The position numbers and the translations under genes are program-made. 25,857 nucleotides of DNA, taken from positions 1 through 25,857 of the forward strand of contig SVKH01000004.1 in the NCBI GenBank assembly GCA_015068545.1, written 5' to 3'. This document shows, one piece after another, positions 1-7,881 of the stretch. The notes under the pieces were generated by a model that was given only the letters and a program-made list of their open reading frames with translations, was not told the DNA's origin and did not search any database. The DNA comes from Oscillospiraceae bacterium (lineage in GTDB: Bacteria; Bacillota; Clostridia; UBA1381). Each line of letters starts with the position of its first letter. Within the stretch, counting starts at the first letter, position 1.

Positions 1-1
1 G

Positions 2-715
2 CTTCCGGTACATCTCATCACATTTATCGGAATAATAGCAGGAGTTTTCTATCCGTCTATGACGGTTTCCTACGCAAAGGGCAACACAGACGACTTTGTA
101 AAAGAGTGCATCTCCTCCACCAGAGTTTGCGGATGCTTTTGCTCTGTGCCAATAATCGGATTCATAGTATTCGGCAAGGAATTTTATCAGATATGGCTTC
201 CGTCCATGTCCCAGTCAGATATCACCCAGATATACATCCTGACCTTGCTCACAATCCTGCCCCAGTTTTTCAGCATATACGTTTACCCGCTATATCAGGT
301 AAATACCCTGACCTGCAAACTGAAAATCCCATCATTTGTAAACATTTTCCTTGGAGTGGTAAATATTATAACCGTATTCCTGCTCCTTAAATTTACAAAT
401 TTAGGGCTGTACGCCATAGCCGGAGTCAGCTCACTACTTCTGGTACTTCGCATCGTACTCTTTGTACCTATGTATGCCGCACACTCCCTGGATAGAAAGC
501 TCACCACCTTCTATGGCACGCTGGCAAAGGGTATTTTCACCAACATCGTACTAATTTTTGCATTCCTTGCTATAAAAAAGCTGATTGCACCGGTTTCCAT
601 AATAGCTTTTATATCAGGCATTCTTGTTTGCGGTGTAGCAGGTTATGTGATAAGCGTTGGTATTATGTTTAAAAAAGAGGATTTGGAAAAAGTCATTAAA
701 AAAATAAGGAAATAA
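2..715 (+). CDS. Polysaccharide flippase (Wzx/MATE-like), C-terminal part
   Basis: The reading frame is open from the first bases of the window, so the gene starts upstream and about 237 C-terminal residues are visible. It is a polytopic membrane protein with at least five hydrophobic spans, ending in a short basic tail after the last span. The stretch with F-Y-P followed by A-x-G-N resembles the cytoplasmic loop typical of oligosaccharide flippases of the MOP superfamily, which move lipid-linked sugar repeat units across the membrane. An ATG at 59 lies inside this conserved stretch and is unlikely to be the start. The pyruvyl transferase gene begins 13 nt downstream and a glycosyltransferase follows, which supports a role in surface polysaccharide or teichoic-type polymer export. 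The family call rests on topology and context; the substrate cannot be read. Confidence 0.72.
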   Translation, partial: LPVHLITFIGIIAGVFYPSMTVSYAKGNTDDFVKECISSTRVCGCFCSVPIIGFIVFGKEFYQIWLPSMSQSDITQIYILTLLTILPQFFSIYVYPLYQVNTLTCKLKIPSFVNIFLGVVNIITVFLLLKFTNLGLYAIAGVSSLLLVLRIVLFVPMYAAHSLDRKLTTFYGTLAKGIFTNIVLIFAFLAIKKLIAPVSIIAFISGILVCGVAGYVISVGIMFKKEDLEKVIKKIRK

Positions 716-728
716 GAGAGATAGTTTT

Positions 729-1733
729 ATGAATATACTTTTAGACGGATATTTTGACAAAAACTTTGGCGATGACGTTATGCAACAGCTAGTTGTAAAA
801 AGCTTTCCTGAGCATACATTTTTCGTAAATAACGCCGAACGGGAAATGCTATCGCACCTTTCACAATTTGATAATATTCGTATAAACTGCCCTTGCGATA
901 ACATTGATATGTACCTTAACGTAATAGGAACAGGGTTTATGTTCAAGGGTAAGATTGCAAAAATCACCGGTGCTCTTTCCTTGCTTAAAAGGCAGAAAAA
1001 ATACAAAAAGTCAGCGGTAGTTAACTGCAGCTTCGAGTCCTTTGACAGCAAGGCAGAAGAATGGCTTGCTTCAAAAAAAATTCAAGCTTACCGGTTTATA
1101 ACCTGCCGCGACAAGCAGTCGGAAAAGTTTTTAAAAAAATATGCAAAGTCAGCGGAAATCAAATTCTATGAGGATATGGTTTTTTCTCATGACATTTTGC
1201 CAAAACCCCAACTGGACGAAGGACACCTTGGCATATCCGCGGTACGCCGAGCATACAGCGACACAAACTATGACTATTACAAAACCTTGGCAGAGGTTGC
1301 TGACTCTTATATCGAGGAAACCGGCAAAAAGGTATTGCTTTTTGCATTTGATACCGGCTGTGAAAACGATACCTCGGCAGTTCTATCCATAAGAGATATG
1401 ATGAGATATCCAGAAATGGCAGAGCTGGTGCTCTATGATGGCAATCCTGATAAATTCACGGATAATATGTGCCGTTGCTCCGTTTTCGTAGGCTCAAGAT
1501 TCCACAGCATAGTAACTGCTCAGCTCCTGGGTATAAAATCTGTGGCGGTACACGACCGTAAAAAGCTGAAAATGCTGTGCGCAGACCATAATATCCCGTC
1601 TGTTTCCAAGGAGGCTTTAACCTGCCATACCCTTACACAGCTTATTAAAGCCTCGCAAATGCCTCAAAATACCGAAAGATTTAAAAATTCACATGAGCAT
1701 ATCAAGGCTCTGAAAAATTATATAGAAAGCTAA
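729..1733 (+). CDS. Polysaccharide pyruvyl transferase family protein
   Basis: The product has 334 residues and no signal peptide or membrane span, so it is probably cytoplasmic. The N-terminus carries G-D-D-V after a short strand and helix, and the C-terminal half carries G-S-R-F-H-S at residues 255-260 followed by A-x-L-L-G-I. These two signatures are characteristic of the PS_pyruv_trans family (CsaB/WcaK type), which adds pyruvate ketals to sugars of cell-surface polymers. The ATG at 729 has a purine-rich GAGAG upstream. It sits 13 nt after the flippase and 4 nt before a GT2 gene, so it is almost certainly cotranscribed with them. Some members of this family are not proven pyruvyl transferases, so the exact reaction is inferred from the family. 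Confidence 0.82.
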   Translation: MNILLDGYFDKNFGDDVMQQLVVKSFPEHTFFVNNAEREMLSHLSQFDNIRINCPCDNIDMYLNVIGTGFMFKGKIAKITGALSLLKRQKKYKKSAVVNCSFESFDSKAEEWLASKKIQAYRFITCRDKQSEKFLKKYAKSAEIKFYEDMVFSHDILPKPQLDEGHLGISAVRRAYSDTNYDYYKTLAEVADSYIEETGKKVLLFAFDTGCENDTSAVLSIRDMMRYPEMAELVLYDGNPDKFTDNMCRCSVFVGSRFHSIVTAQLLGIKSVAVHDRKKLKMLCADHNIPSVSKEALTCHTLTQLIKASQMPQNTERFKNSHEHIKALKNYIES

Positions 1734-1737
1734 AAAA

Positions 1738-2694
1738 ATGATAAAAGTTTCTGTAATTGTCCCTGTATATAACGGGGAAAAAACCATAAAAAGCTGTATA
1801 GAATCGTTACTTTCTCAAACTCTTACAGATTTGGAGATTATCGTCGTTAATGACGGCTCGACTGACGGTACAATGGATATTGTAAGCGAGTTTTCCGATA
1901 ATCGTATAAAATCCGTAACCACACCCAATCAAGGGCAGGGCCTTGCACGAAATTGCGGAATCCGTGTAGCATCAGGTGAGTATGTGGGATTCTGCGATGC
2001 AGATGATACGGTGGATGCCACCATGTACGAAAAGCTGTATAATGTAGCAAAGGAAAATCGGGATGATATGGTACAGTGCGCTATAAAGGATATCCGAAAC
2101 GGCACAGCCTCTATCCGCTCCGGCATAGACCATGCCGGCATACAAATCGACTCATTAAAGGATTATCTGGACAGCTACTTCTATACACTGCTTCACACAA
2201 ACGAGGTTTGCAACAAGATGTTCCGCCGATCCTTTTTAGAGGAAAACTCTCTGAAGTTTTCCGATACAAAAAAAGTGTTCAGCGAGGATCTGGACCTTAA
2301 TATCCGCATACTTCCACACCTTAGGCGAGTGTCTTTTATAAGCGATGCCCTTTACAACTACTACATTTCCGATACGGGACATTGCAAAAGATCTCCATAT
2401 GAAAGAATAGATAAAATCTTTACACTCTACAAAAACGTTACAAAAGACTATAACGCCCAACACTTCTGCACTTGTATAAAGAGCATGGCGGTAATTACGG
2501 TTTTATCCTACTGTGTTGGCTTTACATACGATCCGTCAGTAAAGAGCATTATATGTTCAAAAACTATGAAAAGCTTTATGCTGTCATCTATAAAATACAG
2601 GAAAAACATCAGCCACTCTCTTCTGATGCTTGCCCTGATACTTGCACCGTACAATATTAAGGCGAAAATAATAGAGAGTCACTATCGATTCTAA
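1738..2694 (+). CDS. Family 2 glycosyltransferase
   Basis: The 318-residue product opens with the GT-A fold signature V-S-V-I-V-P-V-Y-N-G. It has N-D-G-S-T-D at residues 38-43 and the metal-binding D-A-D-D at 87-90, and E-D-L-D-L-N near residue 183 fits the acceptor-side acidic motif. These features place it in GT2, inverting enzymes that use nucleotide sugars. The last 70 residues are hydrophobic and basic and may dock the enzyme to the membrane. The start follows the pyruvyl transferase stop by only 4 nt (an A-run), so translational coupling is likely. Together with the flippase it forms the tail of a polysaccharide assembly operon. Donor and acceptor cannot be predicted. Confidence 0.9.
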   Translation: MIKVSVIVPVYNGEKTIKSCIESLLSQTLTDLEIIVVNDGSTDGTMDIVSEFSDNRIKSVTTPNQGQGLARNCGIRVASGEYVGFCDADDTVDATMYEKLYNVAKENRDDMVQCAIKDIRNGTASIRSGIDHAGIQIDSLKDYLDSYFYTLLHTNEVCNKMFRRSFLEENSLKFSDTKKVFSEDLDLNIRILPHLRRVSFISDALYNYYISDTGHCKRSPYERIDKIFTLYKNVTKDYNAQHFCTCIKSMAVITVLSYCVGFTYDPSVKSIICSKTMKSFMLSSIKYRKNISHSLLMLALILAPYNIKAKIIESHYRF

Positions 2695-2714
2695 TCTGCA
2701 AGGAGGACAACTTT

Positions 2715-4184
2715 GTGAAAAAAAGATCTTTACAAACAAAATTTGCCACAGTGCTGTTTCTTTCCATATTTGCCGTATGCTCTATATCGCTTTTTACGGC
2801 AAGCTATGTTTCAAACGCCACTAACCATGCCAGATATGTAGATTTGTGCAAGACAGTGTCCGAAACAGCAAGCGCCTTTATAAATACCAATAGTCTGGAA
2901 GGTTACTTTTCCGGCGATGACAAAATCGGCTACATAGAAACAAGTACAAGAATTTCTGATTTGCGTGCTTCTATTCCGGACATTCAGGCGATTATGGTTT
3001 ACGAAACCTCTGCCGAGGGCATACGCACCCTTGTAGATACCACCTCTGAGGAAATTTTAGGCGGGCTAGGCAATACAAAGAGATACGAACAAGGCTGGGA
3101 AGAATACAAGGATAGCCTGCTTGCCGGAGACACTATTGAGGATGCCGATATATTGAGTAAAAGCGGCAGGATGCTTGTTTACTGTAATCCCATTGCTGCA
3201 AGTCAGGACGGAAATGTGTACGTATGCGTAGGCGTTTTGAAAAGCCTTATACAAGATCAAAACAAGGCGTTTTTACTTGGCAATATGAAGGTTATAGGTT
3301 TTGTGGGACTGATTTTGTACCTGCTTATTCTTGTGTATGTAAGAAAAAAAATAGTTCTTCCTGTTAAGAAAATTCGCGACTATTTGGCAATCGCCACATC
3401 AGATTCAGATAACAAGGATTTGCTTCTATCCGACACCTCGGACCTAGCCATAAATAACGAGCTTGAAAACATCTACACCAGCTTTTATAAAATCTATACC
3501 TCCAGAGTAAGGCTTGCCACCGCTATAAGTAAGGCAAAAAAGGAAAGTGTGGATACAATCATTTCACTTATAAAGCGAATGGATAACTACACAGCAGCTC
3601 ATCTGGATAATTCCTTGCAGTATATCATCCTGATAGTAAATAAAATGAGGGAAATGGATAGATATAAAAATCTTATTTCTGATAAAGAATACGAGGATTT
3701 GATCCTTGCCGCACCACTCCACGACATAGGAAAACTGGCTATTCCGGAGCACATTATTGGCAAACCGGGTAAATTCAATGACGAGGAGTATGAAATTGCA
3801 AAAAAACACGCAAAGCTAGGATCAAAAATTATAGAAGATCTTTACTATAAAAACCCATGCGAGGAATATTTGGTACTGGCAAGAGATATCGCCCTATATC
3901 ATCACGAAAGATGGGATGGCGGCGGATACCCATGCGGACTGAAGGGAGAAGATATTCCGCTTACGGTAAGAATAGTTTCCGTTGCAGACGTTTTTGATGC
4001 ACTTGTATCCAAGAGAGTATACAAGCAGGCATTCTCCTTTGAAGAATCTTTTAACACAATTCTTTCTGAGCGAGGTCGCTTTTTCGATCCTGAAATAGTG
4101 GATATCGTTGCCGGACTAAAAGACGAAATGTATGAAATTTTCTTCCGCAGCACAAAGAACCGTCAAGAGGAGGAATCAAAATGA
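2715..4184 (+). CDS. Membrane HD-GYP domain protein, probable c-di-GMP phosphodiesterase
   Basis: A GTG start at 2715 is set by AGGAGG at 2701-2706. The 489 residues comprise a membrane span (about 10-30), an extracytoplasmic sensor region of roughly 160 residues, a second span (about 193-211), a HAMP-like helical linker and an HD-GYP domain. Metal and signature residues are visible: H296, H336-D337 followed by I-G-K, H396-H397, and G-Y-P at 404-406. The Ser and Arg that often follow the first His (H-S-x-R-V) are replaced, but the core ligands are present, so hydrolysis of c-di-GMP is plausible. It lies 20 nt after the glycosyltransferase and overlaps the next gene by ATGA. Linkage to a polysaccharide operon suggests second-messenger control of surface polymer or adhesion. 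The signal is unknown. Confidence 0.88.
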   Translation: MKKRSLQTKFATVLFLSIFAVCSISLFTASYVSNATNHARYVDLCKTVSETASAFINTNSLEGYFSGDDKIGYIETSTRISDLRASIPDIQAIMVYETSAEGIRTLVDTTSEEILGGLGNTKRYEQGWEEYKDSLLAGDTIEDADILSKSGRMLVYCNPIAASQDGNVYVCVGVLKSLIQDQNKAFLLGNMKVIGFVGLILYLLILVYVRKKIVLPVKKIRDYLAIATSDSDNKDLLLSDTSDLAINNELENIYTSFYKIYTSRVRLATAISKAKKESVDTIISLIKRMDNYTAAHLDNSLQYIILIVNKMREMDRYKNLISDKEYEDLILAAPLHDIGKLAIPEHIIGKPGKFNDEEYEIAKKHAKLGSKIIEDLYYKNPCEEYLVLARDIALYHHERWDGGGYPCGLKGEDIPLTVRIVSVADVFDALVSKRVYKQAFSFEESFNTILSERGRFFDPEIVDIVAGLKDEMYEIFFRSTKNRQEEESK

Positions 4185-5080
4185 AATCTGAATACAGACG
4201 CAAATCACTTAAATACCGAATTTTATTCCTGCTAATCTCTGCGGTGCTTGTTTTAAGCTTGCTGATTACCTTTATCAGCGGATATGTGTACTCATCAAAT
4301 ATGCTTGGAAAGTATCAAGACACTGCTGTGGGTATATCAAAAACCCTTGCAACGTCCATTACTGCTGATACGGCTGATTCCTGGCTAAACGAAGAAAAAG
4401 TTGACTCCTACAACGAACTGCTCAGAAAAATTGACGGTATTTTAGACACTTTTTCTAAGGATATCAAAATCCATGTATATAAGCCGACACCAGATAATCT
4501 GTCAGTAATATTCGACTCAAACGGCGTGGTAAAAGGTGATAGTATACCGTACACACCCGAACTTTCCGACATAAAGCCAAAGATGCTTCGTGGAGAGTCG
4601 GTTAGTCCCGTTATTTCACAAGCAGACGGCAGCCCGTTTATAACAGCCATCACTCCTGTCACAGATTCATCCGGCGATTCCGCCTGCTATGTTATTTGTG
4701 AACTGGGGATAGGTCATGTCTATGAAAACAGAAATTCGCTAATGTCCTCTCTGCTTTTAGAGCTTGCCCTTTTGTCGGTTTTATTGGTAGTGGCAATCAA
4801 CTTCTATATTTCACGCAGGCTTATCATCCCACTTAATAAAATTGATATCCACATCCGCAAATTTGCCGCCGACAATAGTTGCGGTGATGAAGTGACCGAA
4901 AAACTGAAAAATCTCAACGACAACAATCTGAAGGAAATAGATGAAATACGCAATGACTTCATCACCCTCAGTCAGGAAGTGGGGATTCAGGAAAATGAAA
5001 TAAAAGAAATTGACGAGAAAATCATGAAAAGAATGAAAAATCTGTACGGTACAGACGGAGAGTCTATGTACGATATATAA
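4181..5080 (+). CDS. Membrane sensor-like protein lacking an output domain
   Basis: The 299-residue product starts at an ATG overlapping the upstream stop (ATGA, 4181-4184), with AGAGGAGGAA just before it, so it is translationally coupled to the HD-GYP gene. Its layout copies that protein: a membrane span at about 13-32, an extracytoplasmic region of about 150 residues, a second span at about 189-208 starting a R-R-L-I-I-P-L-x-K-I linker, and then an acidic/basic helical tail likely to form a coiled coil. The tail ends where the partner has its HD-GYP domain. I see no HD, GGDEF, EAL, kinase or chemotaxis signalling motif. It may be a diverged, truncated paralogue that dimerises with or modulates its neighbour. 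That role is inference; the membrane topology is directly visible. Confidence 0.75.
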   Translation: MKSEYRRKSLKYRILFLLISAVLVLSLLITFISGYVYSSNMLGKYQDTAVGISKTLATSITADTADSWLNEEKVDSYNELLRKIDGILDTFSKDIKIHVYKPTPDNLSVIFDSNGVVKGDSIPYTPELSDIKPKMLRGESVSPVISQADGSPFITAITPVTDSSGDSACYVICELGIGHVYENRNSLMSSLLLELALLSVLLVVAINFYISRRLIIPLNKIDIHIRKFAADNSCGDEVTEKLKNLNDNNLKEIDEIRNDFITLSQEVGIQENEIKEIDEKIMKRMKNLYGTDGESMYDI

Positions 5081-5092
5081 ACTTTCCGGCAA

Positions 5093-5157
5093 GGGATGTT
5101 TTTCACCACAACGGACAGACGTACACTCCGCCTTGCGCCGTCACCGTAAATTATTTA
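5093..5157. other. GC-rich intergenic island with pairing potential
   Basis: This stretch is clearly richer in G and C than its surroundings. GGCAAGG at its left side can pair with CCTTG plus CC at its right side, and CGGA can pair with TCCG inside. It lies after the stop of the sensor-like gene and before the terminator at 5183. I do not recognise an RNA family; it could be a 3' UTR element or a short repeat. The plus strand also holds a 17-codon ATG frame, but there is no reason to call it a gene. Confidence 0.3.
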
Positions 5158-5182
5158 AAATAGTGATTTCAATGTAAAAATG

Positions 5183-5221
5183 AGAGAAGTGTCACTCCCT
5201 TGGTGAACTTCTCTTTTTTTG
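5183..5221 (+). terminator. Rho-independent terminator of the polysaccharide/HD-GYP operon
   Basis: AGAGAAGT at 5183-5190 pairs with ACTTCTCT at 5207-5214. An inner TCAC/GTGA extension sits across one unpaired G, and a run of T follows. It lies about 100 nt after the last gene of the operon and separates it from spoIVA. Confidence 0.85.
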
Positions 5222-5256
5222 GTCGCATAATATTTTGTACTAAAATCTTCTCCTTT

Positions 5257-5285
5257 CAAATATATATGTAGTAATCTGATACTGT
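5257..5285 (+). promoter_or_regulatory. Candidate sigma-E promoter of spoIVA
   Basis: An ATAT-centred element at 5258-5264 and GATACTGT at 5278-5285 are about 14 nt apart. They resemble the mother-cell sigma-E consensus (an ATATT-type -35 and CATACAAT-type -10). In Bacillus subtilis spoIVA is transcribed by sigma-E, so the position fits. The match is imperfect, and the implied start site would lie just upstream of the ribosome site. Confidence 0.5.
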
Positions 5286-5310
5286 GTATAAGAAAAAAGG
5301 AGGAAAATTT

Positions 5311-6789
5311 GTGACAGAGTACAGCATTTATCAAGATATAAGGGAAAGGTCTCATGGAGATGTATATATTGGTGTAGTGGGGCCCGTCCGAACAGGTAAG
5401 TCAACCTTTATCAAAAAGTTTATGGATCTTTTGGTTTTGCCAAACATGGATGATGCTCACATAGCCGCCCGTGCCAGAGATGAGCTACCTCAATCGGCAC
5501 AAGGGAAAACCATAATGACAACAGAACCTAAGTTTGTGCCAAATGAAGCGGTGGAAATAACTCTTGATCATAACGCCAAGTTACGCATGAGACTTATTGA
5601 TTGCGTGGGCTATATTGTGGATGGCGCCTCGGGATATATGGAGGAAGATGGTCCAAGAATGGTTTCTACTCCATGGTCTGCTGAGCCTATTCCTTTTAAT
5701 CAGGCAGCGGAAGTCGGTACAAAAAAGGTTATTTGTGACCACTCCAACATTGGCCTTGTAATAACAACTGACGGAAGCATTACCGATATTGACCGCGAAA
5801 GCTACGTCCCTGCAGAAGAGAGAGTTATACGGGAACTCAAGGCAATCAATAAACCCTTTATTGTTCTGCTTAACTCAGCCAATCCACAGTCCACAAAATG
5901 TCGTGAACTAAAGGCACATCTTGAGCAAAAATACGATACTCCCGTATTGGCGGTAAATTGTCGCGAGCTTACCGGAGAAGATATAGAAAAGATTATGGAA
6001 ACGGTTCTTTTTGAGTTCCCGGTTTCCGAAATTAAATTCAATTTACCAGGTTGGGTAATGGGACTGGACAAAGACCATTGGCTATCTAAAAACTTTACAA
6101 CAGCTATCTCAGAGGAAATAGATTCTGTGGAAAAAATCAGAAGTATCCGCAGTTTGTGCGAAAAACTATCAGGCTACGACTTTATCCAATCATCACGCAT
6201 TGACGGTATAGATCTCGGTAGAGGAAGAGCCGTACTGATGCTTTCTGCACCGGAAACTTTATTCTACCAGGTTTTGGGCGAGGAATCCGGATTTGATATT
6301 TCGGACGAGGAATCACTGATTTCCCTTATCCGCGATCTAGCAAAAACAAAATCCGAGTATGACAAAATATCCTATGCCCTGCACCAAGTTAAGGAATGCG
6401 GATACGGCGTAGTTTCGCCAACCACCGATGAGCTTTCCTTGGAAGAACCAAAAATCATAAAACAGGGCGGTAAATACGGCGTCCGCCTTAAAGCCTCCGC
6501 ACCGAGTATACATATGATACGTGCCAATATAGAGGCGGAAGTAAGTCCGATTGTGGGTACGGAAAAGCAGTCTCGTGAGCTTATACATTACCTTCTGGAC
6601 GAATTTCAAACTGATCCCACAAAAATATGGGAGTCTAACATCTTCGGTAAATCTCTGTACGAGTTGGTAAATGAAGGGGTGAATAACAAGCTTGCCAAAA
6701 TGCCTACTGAAACACGGCAAAAGCTTGCCACAACTTTAGAAAGAGTTATAAACGAAGGTAGTGGTGGTTTAATTTGCATAATTCTGTAA
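5311..6789 (+). CDS. spoIVA: Stage IV sporulation protein A, coat morphogenetic ATPase
   Basis: SpoIVA forms the basement layer of the spore coat on the forespore surface, polymerising upon ATP hydrolysis. The GTG at 5311 is chosen because AAGGAGG lies at 5297-5303; it gives 492 residues, the length of the Bacillus subtilis protein. An upstream in-frame GTG at 5284 has no ribosome site. The Walker A motif spans residues 24-32 with the lysine at K30, and D97 falls in the L-I-D-C-V-G segment. Both positions agree with residues known to matter in B. subtilis. The C-terminus ends in G-G-L-I-C-I-I-L, as expected for the membrane-anchoring and SpoVM-interacting end. It is preceded by a sigma-E-like promoter and overlaps the next gene by 16 nt. 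Its presence is strong evidence that the host forms endospores. Confidence 0.98.
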   Translation: MTEYSIYQDIRERSHGDVYIGVVGPVRTGKSTFIKKFMDLLVLPNMDDAHIAARARDELPQSAQGKTIMTTEPKFVPNEAVEITLDHNAKLRMRLIDCVGYIVDGASGYMEEDGPRMVSTPWSAEPIPFNQAAEVGTKKVICDHSNIGLVITTDGSITDIDRESYVPAEERVIRELKAINKPFIVLLNSANPQSTKCRELKAHLEQKYDTPVLAVNCRELTGEDIEKIMETVLFEFPVSEIKFNLPGWVMGLDKDHWLSKNFTTAISEEIDSVEKIRSIRSLCEKLSGYDFIQSSRIDGIDLGRGRAVLMLSAPETLFYQVLGEESGFDISDEESLISLIRDLAKTKSEYDKISYALHQVKECGYGVVSPTTDELSLEEPKIIKQGGKYGVRLKASAPSIHMIRANIEAEVSPIVGTEKQSRELIHYLLDEFQTDPTKIWESNIFGKSLYELVNEGVNNKLAKMPTETRQKLATTLERVINEGSGGLICIIL

Positions 6790-7457
6790 AAATATCTTCT
6801 GCCTTACTTATACTGCTCATTCTCTTTGGATGCTCCGGCAGACACAAGGTAGACTATATTGACAAATCATACAGCACAGATACCGTTTCTGTTTCATTGA
6901 GAATACCTCAGATAGCAGGTCTGGCTGATAAAGGCTTTGAAAGCGAGATCAATGCGAATTTGGAAGAATCTTGTATGGAGTTTTTGAACAAATTCAAAAA
7001 CTCTGCGGAGGATACCTGCATACCATCAGTATTTACATCTGAGTCTGCCACCTGCGACAAAAACGGATTTTTGTCTGTAATAACTCAAATTGATTACTAC
7101 ACCCAAAAACCTCATAACAACAGCTTTCGTCTTGTAAAAAACATCAATACCAATAGCTGTAAAGAGGTAGGATTATCCCAACTATTTGCGGATTCGTCAT
7201 ATATTGATTTCTTGAATAACTACCTTTCTAATACTGTTTCTGCCAATCCGGAAACATACTCAGATTTATGGGCAAAGCCCGTGCTGATGCAAAACCAACA
7301 GTATTATATAAAAGATGACTGTCTGATACTTTACTATCCGCCCTACGAGCTTTCCTATTATGCAAGAGGATTTGTGGAATTTTCTGTTCCCCTCGCCGAA
7401 CTTAGCGGATACTTTAATGATGAATACCGTGCCATTTTTGTAAATAACTATAAATAA
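6774..7457 (+). CDS. Lipoprotein with DUF4163/DUF3298-like domains
   Basis: The start is a TTG at 6774 inside the end of spoIVA, with GGTGG a few bases before it. The 227-residue product has a lysine, a hydrophobic stretch and a lipobox L-F-G-C with C20, so it should be lipid-anchored outside the membrane. The following region, with R-I-P-Q-I-x-G-L and a D-x-x-L-x-x-Y-x-P-P-Y-E-L segment ending in G-F-V-E-F-S-V-P, resembles the paired DUF4163 and DUF3298 domains found in RsiV- and PdaC-type exported proteins. No catalytic deacetylase domain is present. Coupling to spoIVA suggests expression in the mother cell, which would make it a candidate spore-envelope protein. That is inference. A terminator follows at once. 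Confidence 0.7.
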   Translation: MHNSVKISSALLILLILFGCSGRHKVDYIDKSYSTDTVSVSLRIPQIAGLADKGFESEINANLEESCMEFLNKFKNSAEDTCIPSVFTSESATCDKNGFLSVITQIDYYTQKPHNNSFRLVKNINTNSCKEVGLSQLFADSSYIDFLNNYLSNTVSANPETYSDLWAKPVLMQNQQYYIKDDCLILYYPPYELSYYARGFVEFSVPLAELSGYFNDEYRAIFVNNYK

Positions 7458-7463
7458 GCAAGT

Positions 7464-7502
7464 AAATCGCACCACTTTTAATGTGATGCGATTTTATTTT
7501 TC
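7464..7502 (+). terminator. Terminator after spoIVA and the lipoprotein gene
   Basis: AAATCGCA at 7464-7471 pairs with TGCGATTT at 7487-7494. Inside, CAC pairs with GTG across single mismatches, and a T-rich tract follows. The hairpin is 6 nt beyond the lipoprotein stop, and its T-tract runs directly into the -35 element of the next promoter. Confidence 0.85.
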
Positions 7503-7504
7503 TC

Positions 7505-7533
7505 TTGATATAAGCACAAATATGCTGTATAAT
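7505..7533 (+). promoter_or_regulatory. Consensus promoter placing the start site at the ATG
   Basis: TTGATA at 7505-7510 and TATAAT at 7528-7533 are separated by exactly 17 nt. The expected transcription start, about 7 nt downstream, coincides with the ATG at 7540, so the mRNA would have no or almost no leader. Confidence 0.8.
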
Positions 7534-7539
7534 AGTTTT

Positions 7540-7881
7540 ATGAAAAAATATATAATTATAATCTTTTTTGTGATATTACTGTTTTTTGGCGGTTATGCCT
7601 GCCCGATTTACAACACAGCAGGCATTCCATGCCCTGGGTGCGGAATGACCAGAGCGTACAAATTGTTCCTTACAGGTCACCTTAGCGATGCATTTCGTAT
7701 GCACCCTTTGTTTTGGTTGCCACCTATTTTCTTTATTAAACACTTTAGGAAAAAGGGATATGTTGTACTTGCCGGCGTATTGTTCATCACAGTATACATT
7801 ATCAGAATGGCAACAATGTTTCCCGATACACCGCCTTTCAACTATAACTACAACAGCATTTTAGGAGTATTATTAAAATGA
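7540..7881 (+). CDS. DUF2752 family small membrane protein
   Basis: The 113-residue protein has an N-terminal span, then G-I-P-C-P-G-C-G-M-T-R-A, the hallmark of DUF2752, then two further hydrophobic segments. The function of the family is unknown; the paired cysteines may bind metal or be redox active. I choose the ATG at 7540 rather than the in-frame GTG/ATG at 7483-7488 because those lie inside the upstream terminator hairpin and would precede the promoter. There is no ribosome site before 7540, in keeping with a leaderless transcript. The stop overlaps the next start by ATGA, and the downstream gene has its own GGAG. Confidence 0.85.
   Translation: MKKYIIIIFFVILLFFGGYACPIYNTAGIPCPGCGMTRAYKLFLTGHLSDAFRMHPLFWLPPIFFIKHFRKKGYVVLAGVLFITVYIIRMATMFPDTPPFNYNYNSILGVLLK

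Noticed and set aside
614..1051. Minus-strand frame of 145 codons opposite the pyruvyl transferase
   Set aside because: Antisense to a conserved gene in a one-direction operon, with no start signal.
7483..7539. Longer N-terminus for the DUF2752 protein
   Set aside because: The upstream start codons are inside the terminator stem and before the consensus promoter.
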